The translations under genes and the position numbers were made by a program. A DNA stretch of 6,213 bases from Candidatus Coatesiibacteriota bacterium (GTDB taxonomy: Bacteria; B130-G9), in the NCBI GenBank assembly GCA_016929465.1, contig JAFGIT010000400.1, positions 1 to 6,213 on the forward strand, in the 5' to 3' direction. The notes under the pieces are model-generated. The model had not been told where the DNA came from, made no database searches, and saw nothing but the letters and a program-made list of their open reading frames with translations. This document shows positions 5,377-6,213 of the stretch, in pieces; position 1 is the first letter of the stretch; each line of letters begins with the position of its first letter.

Positions 5377-5430
5377 GCGGCGGCTTGACGCCGCTTTGGA
5401 TGGCCGCGGCTTGACGCGGCAAAGAGCCGC
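5377..5430. repeat. GC-rich repeat with hairpins between the two glycosyltransferases
   Basis: GCGGCTTGACG occurs twice, at 5380-5390 and 5406-5416. Each copy can form a small stem: GCGGC/GCCGC at 5380-5394 and CCGCG/CGCGG at 5404-5419. A competing stem GCGGC/GCCGC lies at 5416-5430. The sequence looks like a dispersed intergenic element rather than a terminator, since no T-run follows. The spacer between the two genes is 118 bp (5349-5466). Confidence 0.5.
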
Positions 5431-5466
5431 TACGCGCGGGGGCGTTTCGGAAAGGTCCTTGACGCA

Positions 5467-6213
5467 TTGAAGCAGCTCTCAATCCTGCTAATGAACACAG
5501 CGGACGGCTTCGGCGGGGGCGAGCAGGTCTTCGTCGGTCTCTGCAGTGGACTTCAGGCGAAGGGGCATGAGGTCGCCTGTGTTGTCAGGGCGGGCGGGGC
5601 TCTTCGAAGCGTACTCGAAGAGGCCGGTCTCCAGGTTATTCCTACGCAGAGGGGGTGCGGCATTCTTCTCCCCAGGAGGTTGGCGAAGGCTATCGACTCC
5701 GGCGGCTGGCAGCTGATCAACGCCCACACCCCGCCCGATTACATGATCGCGGCGCTTTCCAAAGAGCTCTCAAGATCCAAGCCGAAGCTCATCTTCACTC
5801 GGCACATTCTCCTCCCGCTGGGCCGCTCCTTCCTTCACAGGTGGACGCTCAGGTCAGCCGACGCACTTATCGCGGTCTCGAACGCGATCAAGGAGACGCT
5901 GGACGCGCACCCATTCATCGATCCGGAAAGGGTGCGGACAATCTGGAATGGGATCGACGTCGAGAAATTTTTCCCTTCGGGGACACGCAATCTGCGAGAT
6001 CGATTGGGCATCGACGACGAAGGGCGCCTGGTCGGGATATTCGGGGAGATCTCGCCCCACAAGGGTCAGGAGCTGTTTGTACGGGCCGCCAATATACTGC
6101 TGCGGGAAGGTGAAAATGTGCACTTTGTCATAGCCGGTCCGATCAAGCAGAGGAATGAGGCTTATTTGAAGAAGCTGCAGCGTCTCGCGGGAGAGAGCGG
6201 GAGGGCCCAGAGC
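5467..6213 (+). CDS. GT-B (family 4) glycosyltransferase, 3' end outside window
   Basis: The frame is open from 5389 to the window end without a stop. Product from TTG 5467: LKQLSILLMNTADGFGGGEQVFVGLCSGLQ..., 249 residues visible. Recognisable GT4 features are the N-terminal glycine motif GFGGGEQ (14-20) after the first beta strand, LINAHTPPDYM (83-93), ADALIAVSNAIKETL (131-145), TIWNGIDVEKF (158-168) and IFGEISPHKGQELF (191-204), the start of the donor-binding C-terminal domain. The end of that domain, including the usual E-x7-E, is off the window. TTG 5467 was chosen because the first ATG (5491) would remove the first beta strand; GGAAAGG at 5449-5455 lies 11 nt upstream. The enzyme transfers a sugar from a nucleotide donor onto a surface glycan at the cytoplasmic face. 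It follows the LPS-core-like transferase and is probably co-transcribed with it. Confidence 0.87.
   Translation, partial: MKQLSILLMNTADGFGGGEQVFVGLCSGLQAKGHEVACVVRAGGALRSVLEEAGLQVIPTQRGCGILLPRRLAKAIDSGGWQLINAHTPPDYMIAALSKELSRSKPKLIFTRHILLPLGRSFLHRWTLRSADALIAVSNAIKETLDAHPFIDPERVRTIWNGIDVEKFFPSGTRNLRDRLGIDDEGRLVGIFGEISPHKGQELFVRAANILLREGENVHFVIAGPIKQRNEAYLKKLQRLAGESGRAQS

Overview
This window is bacterial chromosomal DNA of moderate to fairly high GC. It carries Sec-type signal sequences, one lipoprotein signal, Shine-Dalgarno sites and sigma70-like promoter elements. The lipoprotein, and a glycosyltransferase resembling LPS inner-core enzymes (KdtX/WaaE type), point to a diderm (Gram-negative) organism. 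The mix of a TRL-like lipoprotein, sparse housekeeping genes and degenerate GC-rich intergenic repeats is what one sees in environmental, often uncultivated lineages. I cannot name a phylum from the sequence.

Layout. Left part, plus strand: (1) the C-terminal part of a helix-hairpin-helix (HhH-GPD) DNA glycosylase, cut by the window edge; (2) a 270-residue secreted, tyrosine-rich protein of unknown function with a good extended -10 promoter and ribosome-binding site; (3) a zinc metallopeptidase of the M3/M2-like gluzincin type, interrupted by an in-frame TAG at 1907-1909. The reading frame is otherwise continuous from 1526 to 2998. A strong hairpin at 3022-3060 separates this block from the next.

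Middle part, minus strand: a 106-residue TRL-like lipoprotein (3122-3442) and an RDD-family membrane protein (3846-4370). Between them lies about 400 bp without a gene. It holds a TTGACA/TAAGAT promoter for the lipoprotein, a perfect 17-bp palindrome next to its predicted transcription start, a degenerate 8-bp tandem array bounded by 10-bp direct repeats, and a GCRGATTYC-type repeat with a hairpin.

Right part, plus strand: a family 2 glycosyltransferase (LPS-core type) and, after a short GC-rich repeat-bearing spacer, a GT-B (family 4) glycosyltransferase that runs off the window. These two very probably belong to a cell-surface polysaccharide or LPS-core locus that continues to the right. 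The other genes show no clear functional link to each other.

No tRNA, rRNA, CRISPR array, insertion sequence or integrase was seen. The most notable points are the TAG-interrupted peptidase and the layered repeat and promoter structure upstream of the TRL-like lipoprotein. I found no convincing multi-gene novel system.
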